Assembly (NCBI GenBank): GCA_050084985.1
Contig: JBITNC010000001.1
Span: 138,384,001 to 138,448,000 of the forward strand
Source of the DNA: Nageia nagi
Taxonomy: Eukaryota > Pinophyta
Reading direction: 5' to 3'
Length of the DNA stretch: 64,000 nt
The notes under the pieces were generated by a model, which worked only from the letters and a program-made list of their open reading frames with translations, searched no databases and was not told the origin of the DNA. Positions 43,682 to 56,051 of this stretch are shown here, in pieces. The position numbers and the translations under genes are program-made. Every line of letters begins with the position of its first letter. Position 1 is the first letter of the stretch.

Positions 43682-45757
43682 TTTCTTGTGGGATCTCCTC
43701 CAAACTTCAACTTGAAAATTTGAGGTAACTCACCTCAAATTAAGGTATATCTATACTCTTATCTTGTTTCAAATTTTATTTGAAGCTTAAATGGTTAGTC
43801 CATTTCAATTTCTTATTTTTAAAATTGAATCTTGATGTTTATACTCACATGCTTTATTTGAGAATAATGGGCTAAAATTTAAGGTAACATTATTGCCTTA
43901 GTGACATGTTAGTAGTATTTCTTGTTTGCTAAATCTAACACATGTTATAAAGTTAGCTTGCAAATCTTATGATTTTGAGCCTAACATGTTTTAGTTCATC
44001 TTATTGTGATCTTTTTCAAATTTGAGCTCCATCATCTTGAGGTAACTCTTATTTAAGATTTATTTTTAAAGACCTATACTAATTTTGTTTATGTTAGATT
44101 AATGGTGCTAAAATCTAACATTTTATGTTAATTGCATATTAGTAGTTTAAAAGCTGCAATTTTTTTTACAATATTTGTTACTAATAAAAAAATTGTAAAT
44201 AATACTATCTTAAAGAAATGAAGAGGATAATTATCCATCTTTGAGTAAGTTTGCTTAATATATAGCATTATTATTTGTATTTTTTTTTTAAAGGAAGGAG
44301 GAAGATCGTATATTTTTTTATATGCATTTTATTAAGCAATTTTAAATATGTTATGAAAAATAGGAGGAAGCATTATTAAAAATAAATAAATTTGAAAAAG
44401 CATTTTGTAGCAAATTATCATAGATTTTATAGAAGGATTGTGTTAGCTGTGAGGAAGTTGTATAAGCTTCCAATTCCATGAGTCGCCTCCATTAGAGATT
44501 GCATGACTCAAGTTTGGGCATTTTTGTCCCCCTTCTATCTTTCTATTTCACCCCCCTTCTTGTGAGTTTTTTTTTCCAAAAAGGGGTAATGACAGTACTA
44601 GATTTGGATCTGAGGCATTTGAGATTCTCAACATGACTCACCCTAGCTACCATCTTCACCTTGACCATGGCTTATGGCCTTATGCGATGATTGATCCCCC
44701 TCAAGGCTCGATCCTATTGGAGTTGATGACTCATCGATCCCATCATAGTCATTATGGTCTTATCTACTTTGAGCCATGCATTTATTGTAGATGGAGATGG
44801 TCATTCCAAGGTTTGATCTCGCGGCTAGCCACACCATGATAACTTGGCAAACTCGGCACAACAAGCTCTACAAGTGCTACATCACCAAAAAATTTGCACC
44901 ATGGACTTTCACATCGCATTACTGATAAAGACTTGCATCATCTGACTCATAGTACATTCTTACTACCATTCATAAAGCTTGCATTCCTTCATGATTCTCT
45001 CCCCTACACAACACCTTCTACACCAAGATCTAGGATTCAAACTCATGTCGCTTTTCTTCTCCATTTCTTATCATTCTTTCTATTGGAACTCCATGTGATA
45101 TTCCTTGAAACCCCAAATGAAATCTTGCAAGAATTAAGTGATGTGAAGTCTACAGATCAAATTCTTTGCTAAGCTCCTCGACTTTGTCACTGTTAGACTG
45201 AAAATTATATAGTATTTGCAAAAAAACATGAGGACTTAGGAGGATATGAATAGTGGTAGCTTGAGGGAGAAGGTGGATCTTAGCTTTGACCTTTAGGGAA
45301 AGCACCAAGTGTGCATAGTTTCTTACATATTTTAGAGACAAATTTTCATTCAAACCCTCGAATCCTTCTTGCATATTCAAGATGCCTTAGTAATTTCCAC
45401 ATGGACAATTCACCCTAGTATGGTTAATGGAGAGTAGGTACCATGTGAAATTTGCATGGCCTCTCTGAATTTTTTTGCTATTGCTCCCTCACTATGCCTA
45501 CTTTACATTTCGCAATGACATTGATAGGGCATCTAATATCCAAGTAGCCCATCCTAAAGTATAGTGACTACTGGATGGTAGCTGGTATGCCATCAATTAT
45601 TTTTAAATTCCCTCAGTAGGAGTCCCTATGATAAATGGTAGCTATAAAATTATTTTTAACAACATGGAGTGGAATTTTTTTATTGTAAGGGGCTATTTGT
45701 TTTTACAAGGGACTTGGGCTCTTATGTAATTATACGCAACATTTTTTAATACAAGTA
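43682..45757 (+). other. Element D 5' interior; no recognisable coding
   Basis: AT-rich leader to about 44440, then a GC-richer island (about 44440-45180) with two short unsupported frames at 44633-44839 and 44894-45172. No gag signature is seen. Element C has a GC-richer island in a similar place. Confidence 0.45.
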
Positions 45758-45790
45758 GTGCCAAAAGTGAGTAATATAAAATTGCCAAGT

Positions 45791-46030
45791 CAACAAATAG
45801 TTGGTGGAGGATTGACATGGGGTACATTAAAAAAAAATTCAACAAATAGATGGTGGAGGATTGACATGGGGTACATTAAAAAAAAAAAATCAACAAATAG
45901 TTGGTGGAAGATTGACATGGGGTACATTAAAAAAAATCAACAAATAGTTGGTGGAGGATTGACATGGGGTACATTAAAAAAAAATCAACAAATAGTTGGT
46001 GGAGGATTGACATGGGGTACATTAAAATAT
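45791..46030 (+). repeat. Five-unit tandem repeat, 47-51 bases, with A-tract ends
   Basis: Units start at 45791, 45840, 45891, 45938 and 45986. Each reads caacaaatagttggtggagg, then attgacatggggtacatt, then a run of A. Unit length varies mainly through the A-run. An open frame passes through all units in changing frames (IVGGGLTWGTLKK recurring), but this follows from the repeat and is not evidence of a protein. Confidence 0.95.
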
Positions 46031-48203
46031 TTTAATAGAAACTTTAAAATAGAGATACATGGTTATGTGGTATCCTATGCTAACTATTTTTAAGTGGGCA
46101 TTCACTATTTTTAATAGTGATATTAAAAAAATATTTCTTATATACAAAGTAGCAATATTTTTTTTTGAAGGTACATTTTTTTACTTATGGAGGCAAAATT
46201 AATGGAGATTATTTTATTATTTATTTATTCACACCATAAAATTATTTAAATGTGAAATATTTAAATACAAAACACATTAGTGGATTAAAATTCATGCACT
46301 CTCGTGAGACCCCTTTAACACATGCATTTTTTAATCCTTTATTATGCCAAAGAACAAGGGGGAGGATGCATTAAATCTTATATTGTGCTAAAAATATGTA
46401 TAATTAAAAATTAATTATTTTGTATACTAATCCATAGTTGACTAATCTTTGCTTGTAAAATTTAGCACTAACTATGAATTCATGGATTACACTTATACAA
46501 ATAAGTACTATCTATATTGCATTATTATGTTTTATGTGGAATTTTATCCAATAAATAATTTGGTACAAGATAGAAGCAAAAATTATATTTATTAATTTTA
46601 CAAAGTTCCACTCACATGCCCAAGTGGATAGCTAAAATAAGTAGAATCTTCAGCATGATCAAGAGAGTTAGAGTTAGAACTCTCAAGATCTGTGACAAGC
46701 GAAGTGGGTATATTGAATAAAGCAGCATGAGTGATCCAAGAGAAACGACACTTGATACCAAAAAATAGATAGTACACCCATTGATCCCCTTCTTAAGTTA
46801 GTCGTAAAACATAAGTGGACTCCCAATGAAGATCTTATCACCATATTGTAAATGTAATGGTATAAGGGTGGTAGTACTCATGAGGATGCAACATGTTAGG
46901 ATCTGCATAATGTAGAAAATGGAAAACAAAAGGTGTTCAAAAATAGTAAAGGATGATCTTCCATGTTCAGTTTGAATGATAGATAAATGTGATTATGAGA
47001 TGCAATTGCTCGGTATCCTTTAAATGATGGATAACATAGATGGCCCATCGAAGGAGAATTCGATGACTCTGTATGCAAACTAGGTTCTATTGTAAAGCAA
47101 TTTGCAATGCAGTGCAAGCACGTTGTATGACTCAACCTTGAATACATCGATAAAGAACTTAGGGAAGATTAGCATGAAGACCTTGAAAAATATTCATATC
47201 CATGATGAATGATAAGTGATTCAAATCTCTTTGAGGGTTTCATACATAAGTGAAAGTGATGGTGATCAAATAGAATAAAATGAACTTATAGAATTACAAA
47301 ATAACTAGATCATCGCTCATAAATAAAAATATCAAAATGGATCAACCATGCAAGCATAATAATCAATATGATCATGTACTTTATTAAAATGCTAGAAAAG
47401 ATTCCCATTGATAAGCCTAAGTGGGTGGCGCTTACGGCATGATTAATGCTAGTCTGATGAATGATCACCAGAATTAGAAGAATTAGCATCATCTTTAGAT
47501 ATGTGTCCAATCTTAAAATATATTGATGTGAAAAAGATGAAAAGTGATAAGAAAAAGAAAATTGGTGATATAAAATACGATGTCCACTTCGCCAAGCAAC
47601 GTAAAAAGAGTATGTGAATGACCATTGTAGCCTATGTTGATGAACTACCCATGTAATAGTGAGTGGTTCGAAATACTCCTATGGATGTAGAGAAGGTGGT
47701 TTGATGTAGCTTATGAATTGCAACAGATAGCAATTAAATGAGGTATAAACCATTATACGCCATGTCCAATTAGGTCGAATGAGCAAATAAAATAATCGAT
47801 AAATATAATCCTCATGATTGAGATGCAAAATCATGCAAATACCATAATAATCATCTAGGTACAATTGAAAAAAATTAGTCACTATTGCAATAAAACCTTA
47901 GAGGCAATCGAAGTGCAATTTTCTAAAGCTACATGAACACTTTGATGCACTATGTTATCCTAAAGATCGCTTGATAGGGTATGAAACTGAGAAACATCTA
48001 TGAAGGATAACTAAAAATAAAAGATTTTAACTCAAATTATAAATGCAAAGCATCGAATGATAAGTGAAGATCATTTACAGCTATTTATAATGCATATGAT
48101 TTGAAATAATCAAACTATAATAATTATAACAATTGGAGAAAAGGATTCATTAGACAATGAATATGCGATAATAAAATATCTCACCTACTACTCATGTAAT
48201 TGA
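46031..48203 (+). other. Element D central interior; nothing recognised
   Basis: AT-rich, with many stops on both strands. Short frames exist but none shows a known motif. Confidence 0.4.
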
Positions 48204-48620
48204 TTGATGTCTTACACATCATATCATGTTAAGATGGTAATAATGATAGTACCATTAAGTTGCGTAATAACTAAGAAATCATTATGCTATTTTTCTCTTA
48301 TCTTGACTCTTAAATTGGATAGTTTAATCATGAGCGATAGGTTGATCATCATGACTTCTCTAGAGAATTTTATTACACATATGGGAAGTTCTTTCTTAAG
48401 TTCTGATAAGGAAATAAACATATGGGAAGACTTAGAGAATGCTTACCTTTGCCATGAACTAGTTGTAATAAAGGCCAAGATGGAGATAATGGCTCATCAT
48501 TATGATATGCTACAAAAACAAAAAGCTGTATGGGTATAGTATTACCATGAAATCTTGGTTGAGCATAGTAAACTACTAGTTGAGAAAAATATGTGGTAAT
48601 TACAAGCAAAAGAAAATGAG
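48204..48620 (+). CDS. Unrecognised ORF in element D
   Basis: 111 codons; the second half is charged and helix-like (SSDKEINIWEDLENAYLCHE; MEIMAHHYDMLQKQKAVW). After one stop the same frame continues with YHEILVEHSKLLVEKNMW. It lies just before the 3' region shared with element C, where pol would end. It may be the end of a decayed ORF, but I cannot name a family. Confidence 0.25.
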
Positions 48621-49320
48621 ATACAAATTAGGTGCGATACCAGCAATAGCCATTATGGAATGCGATAATTAAAAGAAAAGTGAAAGAAAAGGGCCTTCCA
48701 ATATAAGGATATCCTTTGACACTTTGGTATTCACATTCTAAAGAAAATAGCATCTAAACTTTCTATGGGTTCTGCAGATGTTGGACTACAATCTCAATCA
48801 CAATAATCGAATCCTCTAGTATGGAATGGATTTTCTTACACAAAACCCACACATTCTTTATTCACCAAGCCCTTTTTTGAAGTAGGGTTGGTGAAATATT
48901 CCTCCAGGGGGAGTATTGGTTGAATTCTTTATTCGCTCTTATAATATGTATGCAAATTTTTTAAAATCCAAGCTTTTTTTTGCATTCTTGTTAACTGTTG
49001 ACTATAAATATTAGCTTGGCATTTTTGTGATGAATTATAGTGCAACCCAAATCCAAGCACCTTATTTCCAAAAGTAAGTTCTTGATGAAACAATTACAGC
49101 TCTATTCATCTATATTTTTTTACTTTCATGTTGGGAAGGTGGATCTATTTTGATGGATTATGTTGTATTGCTAAATCCAAGCATCTTTCATTGATGGATT
49201 TTGTTACATGCATCTTTCATTAACTTTATGCTATATAGTGTTGATTTTGTTGGACACCTTCATAGTAAGTTCACTTTGCATGAAGAACTTGTTGTACAAC
49301 TTTACCAATCTTGCATTATT

Positions 49321-49640
49321 CAATTATTCATATGTGAGGAACTCTTATGTGTCTTTTGGCACTGTTTAGTTATCCATATGTGAGGAACTCATATGTGCAT
49401 ACTATATTTTTTGGTCAATATAGCACTGTTCACTTATCCATATATGAGAAACTCTTATGTGTCTTTTGGCACTATTCAGTTATCTATATGTGAGGAACTC
49501 ATATGTGCATACTCTATTTTTTGATCAATCTAGCACTATTTAGTTATCCATATATGAGAAACTCTTATGTGTCCTTTGGCATTATTTAATTATCCATATG
49601 TGAGGAACTCGTATGTGCATGCTCTCTTTTGTAATTATAA
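49321..49640 (+). repeat. 110-base tandem repeat, three units, in element D 3' region
   Basis: The phrase actcttatgtgtc recurs at 49341, 49451 and 49561, a constant period of 110. Each unit has two related halves (catatgtgaggaactcttatg and catatgtgaggaactcatatg), so the array is a higher-order repeat. Element C has one related stretch at about 60430-60530. Confidence 0.93.
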
Positions 49641-49665
49641 TCAACACATGTTTATATACAACAGG

Positions 49666-49930
49666 TGACTATAAGTATTGGCTTGGCATCCTTCATGATG
49701 ATTTATAGTGCAACATAATATTCAAGTCTCTTTTATTGACTATAAGTATTGGCTTAGCATCCTCTGTGATGACTTATAGTGCAACATAAAAGTCAAGTAT
49801 CTTTTGTTGATTATAAGTATTGGCTTGATATCTTTTGTGATGACTTATAGTGCAACATAACATCCAAATATCTTTTGGTGACTATAAGTATTAGCTTGGC
49901 ATCTCCGTAATGACTTATAGTGCACTAATG
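49666..49930 (+). repeat. 71-base tandem repeat, four units, in element D 3' region
   Basis: The phrase tataagtattggcttgg recurs at 49670, 49741, 49812 and 49883, a constant period of 71. Each unit ends in gacttatagtgcaacataa or a variant. A single related copy lies upstream at about 49000-49065, and one in element C near 60585-60635. Confidence 0.93.
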
Positions 49931-50082
49931 GCCACACTCTTTTCTACTTCTATGATGATGGATTATTTATATATTGTTGATAAAATTTGAATCATTTTGA
50001 TTGATTCATGCTACCAATTTCATTATTTCTCTCTTAACTAGTAGAATGGTTAAGATGGACTTCTAATTATAAAATCTTAGCT

Positions 50083-50270
50083 CACTTTTGGTAAAGTAAA
50101 ATTTATTTGTTGTGATATCTTGAATCACTCTTGGTAAAGTCAAATTTATTTATTGTGGCATATTGACTCACTCTTGGTAAAGTAAAGCTTATATTTTATG
50201 CCTTCTTGACTCACTCTTGGTAAAGTTAAGTATATTTTGTGTGACATCTTGGTTACTCTTGGTATAGTCA
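50083..50270 (+). repeat. 43-base tandem repeat, five units, in element D 3' region
   Basis: The phrase cactcttggtaaagt recurs at 50083, 50126, 50169, 50212 and, as tactcttggtatagt, at 50254. Periods are 43, 43, 43 and 42. Confidence 0.92.
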
Positions 50271-51050
50271 CATTTCTTTTTGGAACCTTATGGCTTTATG
50301 CATCTTAATATGGTAATTAAGATGGCATTTTGTGCCTTATGATTTTGTTTTGCCTTTACATCTTGACATCAATATTGGTCATGTTGGAATTTATTCTTAG
50401 CATGCTTCATGTCACATTGTCACACATGTATTTGTTTGATGAAGTTGTCATCAAGGGGGAGAAAATGTTAAGTTTTCTTGTTGTGATGACACCCCTCATT
50501 TAAAACAAATACAATAGCAAGAAAATAATATAAAAAAAAGAATGATAAACAATAAAGACAAATGAAAGTATCACTTTTTTTTTTTAATTTTTAATGCACA
50601 AAAATTGGTTGATAATGCACATATCTTGATATATGCACATGTGATATTCTTAGATATCATAGTTGATGATTTATATCCTCTTTGTTGTTGTGCATTTATA
50701 ACTTTTTGACATCTTTATATGTTTTATTATGATTAGTGTATATATAGTATGATTCAATTCATGTTGATATGAATGTATAATGGTTTTAACTAATCTTGTT
50801 ATAAGCTGATTGTAGTTTGCAACTTTTCTGTAAGAAATTGTAGGATACTTGTGACAACAACTATGAAACTTTTTGGCTTTTGACATTTGGATCTTCAACC
50901 TTCTCTCCTTTATATAAAGTCTCAAAAGGTCTCCTATCTTTCAAGATTATAAAGCCTTATTTGGCTATATGTACACTTTATAGCATAAGTAAAACCTCTT
51001 TGTAAAATCATTATTTTTCTAATAATTTTTAAAATAACATTAAGGGGGAG

Positions 51051-51635
51051 TGTTAGAATTATAATGTTATTTAGGGCATTGTGTAATTAATATGCTTAGC
51101 ATATTAATAATTACCTAAATTTAGTTATTAGGTGATAATAAGGTTCATGCATGATGGTTGGAGTAGTATTCTCCACCCAACTTAAAATAATATTGTTAGG
51201 TGGAATAGTGTTTTCACTAACAATTAAATGTAATTCTATATTGTAACTTAAGTTTAACTAACCTATTGTGGTTAGATTAGTTAACTACCTAAGATTAGTT
51301 TTGAATCTTATAAAAGGAGCTCATTTTATAAAGATTTGTAAGAAGATGAAGATGGAAAGTTGTTATTATAGATCTTAGTTACTAAGGTCTTAAGCATGCA
51401 AGCTATGCTTCATGGTAAGGAGAGTCATGGTTGAGATCCATATGAGTGTACATTGTTTGAGAGTATAGTGAAAAGAAGACCTAAAGTGGAGTACTCCATG
51501 TGATGGAGGAACCACTATACATCTTATGTTACTATGTAGAATGCTTCTTGAATTCTTAGTTAGAATGATTGATTGCTATATTTTATAAAAGGTTTTACAA
51601 GTGTTTTTGAATTATGTAATCCTTCAATTCTATCA
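51051..51635 (+). repeat. Element D 3' LTR
   Basis: Partner of 43085-43667. It is preceded by the polypurine tract at 51042-51050 and followed by the target duplication AGAAA. Confidence 0.9.
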
Positions 51636-51640
51636 AGAAA

Positions 51641-51960
51641 AACATAGATGCATGTGAATTTGTTATGTTAACTTGCATTGTTATAGAAGGAGTTTAGAAA
51701 AATTTATGGTTTCTTACTAGTGGTTGTAGTAACCACATGTGTGGGAATAGAGAAATTTGAAGTCTCAAATCTAGATGAGTCCATCAAACTTGGGGTCAAA
51801 ATGGGAAATAATAGTAAACTACCTATCATTGGAAAAGGGAGGATCCTAGTTTTGCATAGAATGCAAAGAAATGAGATATATTCATAATGTCTATTATGCA
51901 CCTGGTGTTGATTGAAATTGTGCAACTTAGGAATTTGATAATAAGTTTGATAACATAATT
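51641..51960 (+). pseudogene. Element E copia protease remnant
   Basis: Contains WFLTSGCSNHMCGNRE, the copia protease active-site region where the family has W.LDSGCS.HM; the catalytic Asp reads Thr. After a one-base shift it goes on as KFEVSNLDESIKLGVKMGNN, then LPIIGKGRI and a YAPGV phrase. Similarity is lost by about 51960. Confidence 0.8.
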
Positions 51961-54600
51961 AGAATAACATGATTTTTTGAATGAAGAGAGTAGTGGGACA
52001 CATGCCCTCGTGAGGGTTATCTCTATTCAATCTTCATATGAAGGTTGAATCCTCTATAACTAAAGATAAAAAGCTATGAGGGATCCAAACAAATACATGA
52101 AAGTAAAGTATAAATACATAAAACCAAGGTGTAAAGTGCTTGAAAGAAAGGGAAACCAAGGGGCACCATAGCCAAGGATGTAGTCCAAAACTAAATACTA
52201 AGATACAAATAAAATCTAGCCCAAGCCTAGGGTCAAGCAATCACACCACAAAGCCTCATATAGCTCTATGCACATCCATACATTCAATAAAAATACAATA
52301 ACAATCTGAACTTGAAAAAGGGAGACACAATATATTAAATCTTAATATGTTGAATATACAAATAATTCAAAGGGAAACAATACTGAATGTTCAAATATTC
52401 CCGCTTCTAATTCTAGTTACTTATACTATTAGTTACATCATTGTGGGATATAATTCCTACCATAAATCTATCTACCATTAATATATATATGTCAAATCTA
52501 GTTTGACCATTATCTATCGCATTAATACACATTTGCCTTGCTAAATAGAAACTTGGGTGAAGAATTTGAGGTTCCCAATATAGTGATATGAGAATGATAT
52601 GAATATTTGAATTTTCAAATGTTGTAAAATAAAATCAACATATGCTAAATATTTATTTTTCAATATGGTTATAAATATCTTAAGAATACATTTCTAACAT
52701 GTATTTACGTGCCTCAAATAGAGCTATGGGTCTTAAGGAATCTTAATTTGAAGTTCTTGGTCATAAATAGAGCATTTAGAAATGTGTATAGCCTTCTTAG
52801 GTCAAAAATAGCTTTCTCAAGTCAAATATGATGCAAAATGTATGATTTCGAGGGGTTTTAATGTGTTAACATCAATAAATAAAGTTTTAGACTTGGGATA
52901 AAGGTAAAATATGCAATTCCAGGCACTCTAAGGTGGTGATATTTCTAGGTCCTACATAGAGAAAATACTAGATAATGCCATCACTTTAAAGGGTTGTAAC
53001 TAGGTTGATTCTTATTGAAAAACTTAAAAATCCTCTTATTATAACATAGCATAGATCTTATTATAATCTTTAAAATTAGATATATAGCATATATCTTCTC
53101 ACCCTTCTTTATATATTTACTACGTAGCCATCAGACTTCCCACAATTTGACTTTTGACTTCTCCCTATCCTCCATATGCTTTCATCATCTACTAGAGGTA
53201 TGATTTTCTAAAGATTATTCCATAATAAGAACCCAATCATGGGTTCATTTATGTTAGAAATGGATGGTGTATGCTAAAATTGGAAAAACTAAGGGGTTAG
53301 ACCATAGTTGTAAAAATCGAATTGGAACCAGCTAAGCAAATGATCCAATTCGAATCGGATCTAATTTTTTTCAAATAAGTGCTTATCCAATTTTTTCCAA
53401 TTTTCATTCTAATTTTTTAGACAAAAAAATCATGGTTTTTTTGAAAAAAAATAGCATTGAATCGATTGATGATTTTTTGTTGATTCCATCTGATTTTTTG
53501 TTGATTTTATCTTTTTTTTGGTTGATTTTATCTAATTTTTTAAGATTTAGCTAAAATTGAAGAAATTCCTTCATTTTTTCTCATGTCAATTTTTTGTTGA
53601 TTTTATCTGATTTTTTTTGCCTATTGTCCAATTTTTCAAAAAATTAGAATCCTGCAATCAAACAATTCTGATCCATTTCCAATTTTTCTAACTATGGGTT
53701 AGACTAGCTTATGGAGGAATATTGTATCTTATGAATAGGGGATTATATTAGTATGGAAAAAGGTAAGTGATGTTAGGAGCAATATGTTTAATTAGAGGAT
53801 TCTATATAATTTTTAATAAAATTAATAATATTTAGATTATAATATATAATGCATTAGATAATATATATTATATAATATCATATAAGTAGAGTATGTACGT
53901 AATACTAGCTATTGCAACCTTATGCAATGGGTATGCCATATGATATTATCCTATAACAATGCAAACTCACATATCATTCTCCCCTCTTTCTCTCCCATTG
54001 ATCCACAACACCCAAAATCCATAATCCTTCCATTCCTCAAATTGCCATCAATGCAACAAACAAAATCCAAAATCAATCTTGACCCAAAACCCAAGGCTCC
54101 CTCTTCTAGGAGGGATCCACCATCCAACTCACCTCGATGGGTACCGAATGCCATCCATTGAATCCTACGTGCTTCCTAGCTCTTGTTCAATCTATGTATT
54201 CTATTCTTATAAAGTCTACCTAGGCTTTCATCACTCGCTAAAATGGCCCCACACATTATAATACCAAGCAAACCCACATTCTACTCACTTGAATTATCAT
54301 CATTGACTAAATCAAATCCACATTCTATGGTTTCCCATCCTAATACATTTTCAACTCTCACCCATGTTCATTCCAGGCTTCCAGCATAGATTCAATAGTT
54401 AAATTGGAATTAATCCCCAAAATTTGATGGGATTGAAAGCAACAAATGATCAACTGAGGGAAATCAAGGGTCTAATTTCTTTCAATCGTCACCCAAGATT
54501 GAAACACATTTAGGATCATGAATCATAATTTCCTCCCTTGGCTATGCCATTAGATGCTTACGACGTAATGAATAGAACACAAAATAAATGTTCAATTCAA
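51961..54600. other. Intergenic stretch; no gene seen
   Basis: AT-rich, with no family recognised. A T-rich tandem stretch at about 53430-53640 repeats gattttttgttgattttatc with variants at least four times. A GC-richer segment at 53920-54260 has overlapping short frames on both strands with no identifiable product. Confidence 0.4.
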
Positions 54601-54707
54601 AAAATAGTGGTATCTTTATATTAAATATCTTACTTTTATATTATTTCTATTTCCTCTTTATTGTTCATAAAAAATTCAAAACATGCTAGATCTTGTTGGT
54701 ATCATTT
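54600..54707. repeat. Repeat X, left part of the copy split by element C
   Basis: The stretch agtggtatctttatattaaa and the following 80 bases match 63398-63480. The right part of the same copy is at 61519-61960, beyond element C. Confidence 0.7.
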
Positions 54708-55257
54708 TGTTGGAATGTATAATGCATTATTGTAAGGTCACTTAATACTTAAGGGTATCCCTAGATACCATAAGTATTTAGTGAATATACTAATGTAAAA
54801 TCATTAATACTTAAAAGTATCCTTAGATATATTTTAAGTATTTGTGAATAAAAAAATGTAAGTTGTCCTACACTCCATCTTATGAGCATGCCCTTTAGGT
54901 AAAAGGGTGATGCATGTCATGACATTGTACAATGGTTAAAAGGGTGATCAAAGGAAAGATTTTGGTCTATAAATAGAGGGCCCTCTCTTTGAAATCACTC
55001 ACTCAATTTTGTAGCAAAGTTATGCTCTTGTCTAGGTTGTAGGAGAAGTGAGAAAGTGTTATTGTAAGAGAGTGCTCTTTAAGAATAAGATCATAGATTA
55101 ATGGATGTACTCCCATGGTTGGAAGAACCACTTTATATTGATGTCATCTAGTGTGAATTCTACTTTGAGTTTATGTTTTTAATACTTAAAGAAATATGGA
55201 GAGATTTAAGTGATCTTGGGTAATTAAGGATTTAGTCACTTAGTCTTAGTTATTTCA
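54708..55257 (+). repeat. Element C 5' LTR
   Basis: Starts TGTTGGAATGTATAATGCAT and ends TTTCA, aligning with 61027-61518. A tctataaatagagg near 54969 looks like a TATA box. Confidence 0.85.
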
Positions 55258-55622
55258 TTTGGTATTAGAACCATTTTTGGAGGCTCCTATTCACATCTTA
55301 GAGGTCATTCCTACTCCTTTAAAGGTTCATTTTTTTTTGTTAGGCAAAACCATTCAAGGTATAACTTCTATCTCCTTCATTTTTTTGAATTATTACATGA
55401 TACTAACATATTTTATGTTATGTGTTAGTTCAAATGTTTTTAACAAAATTTACTTAAAAAGCAACAACATATTATGCAATTTTTATTTATACTAATATTT
55501 TTTATGTCAATTGCAATTATTTTGTAAAAGTTGCTTAATATATTGCTATAGTGTTTAAAATTTATCAAATACATAATACACATTAATTTTTTTTCAATTA
55601 ACTGGGCACAATTTGCACGACC

Positions 55623-56051
55623 ATGCCATCATCGGTAATGAACCCACCATCGATCACCAAACCCCCATGTGGACCACCGAAACCACTCATCGACCGCACC
55701 CAACCTGCGGTTCAAAACCCACACTGGCCCATCTTCACCCCCCATGACCTTGCATTTGGCTTCTTCGCCTATCGTAACTACCTAACTCTGTGCCTCCCTC
55801 AATCGATGGCACAAATCACCATACAGACCTCCTGCATTAGGCATGCATCCCTTCTCTCGCCACTAGCTCCTCGCGTATTCCACCATACCGTCAACTTGTT
55901 ACCCCCTACTACCTCATTCCCTCACCCCTTTGGTGGCTTTCCCTTCAACTTATCGATGTTATCACATGATGTGACTTGTCAACCATTCCTCATTCTGTGT
56001 AACACTCAACCCTCCATGCACCTACCATTAATGCCTTTCTGCAAGCCTTAA
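55623..56051 (+). CDS. Unrecognised proline-rich ORF inside element C
   Basis: 142 codons, rich in Pro, Ser, Thr and His, including NPPSITKPPCGPPKPLID and LLSPLAPRVFHHTVNLLPPT. Its DNA is clearly more GC-rich than its surroundings. It lies between the primer site and the gag remnant, where no protein is expected in copia elements. It may be a captured host fragment or chance. No domain is recognised. Confidence 0.25.
   Translation: MPSSVMNPPSITKPPCGPPKPLIDRTQPAVQNPHWPIFTPHDLAFGFFAYRNYLTLCLPQSMAQITIQTSCIRHASLLSPLAPRVFHHTVNLLPPTTSFPHPFGGFPFNLSMLSHDVTCQPFLILCNTQPSMHLPLMPFCKP

Larger units (their letters stand above)
43085..51635 (+). mobile_element. Element D: 8.5-kb LTR retrotransposon without recognisable pol
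   Basis: LTRs at 43085-43667 and 51051-51635 are about 95% alike over the first 200 bases by eye. A perfect 5-base target duplication AGAAA flanks them (43080-43084 and 51636-51640). A primer site TGGTATTAGAGC (43670-43681) and a polypurine tract aagggggag (about 51042-51050) fix the plus orientation. In 7.4 kb of interior I see no gag, protease, integrase or polymerase motif. The 3' 2.2 kb resembles the 3' region of copia element C (tggtgaa.t.cctc..gggggagt near 48890, compare 60255). D is therefore probably a large non-autonomous derivative related to C. Confidence 0.85.
41592..51960 (+). mobile_element. Element E: Ty1/copia retrotransposon fragment, interrupted by D
   Basis: An exact iMet-type primer site TGGTATCAGAGC (41592-41603) is followed by a leader, a copia gag from 42192, and, after removal of nested element D, protease sequence up to about 51960. 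The reading NGNE-K-NIDACEFVMLTC is continuous across the D insertion site, which proves the two halves belong together. Integrase and reverse transcriptase are absent. LTRs were not identified. Confidence 0.75.

Noticed and set aside
45758-46093. ORF through the five-unit repeat
   Set aside because: Changing A-run lengths shift the frame from unit to unit, so the periodic peptide is a by-product.
49321-50270. Possible CRISPR-like regular repeats
   Set aside because: Units are contiguous tandem repeats without unique spacers, in a eukaryotic retroelement.
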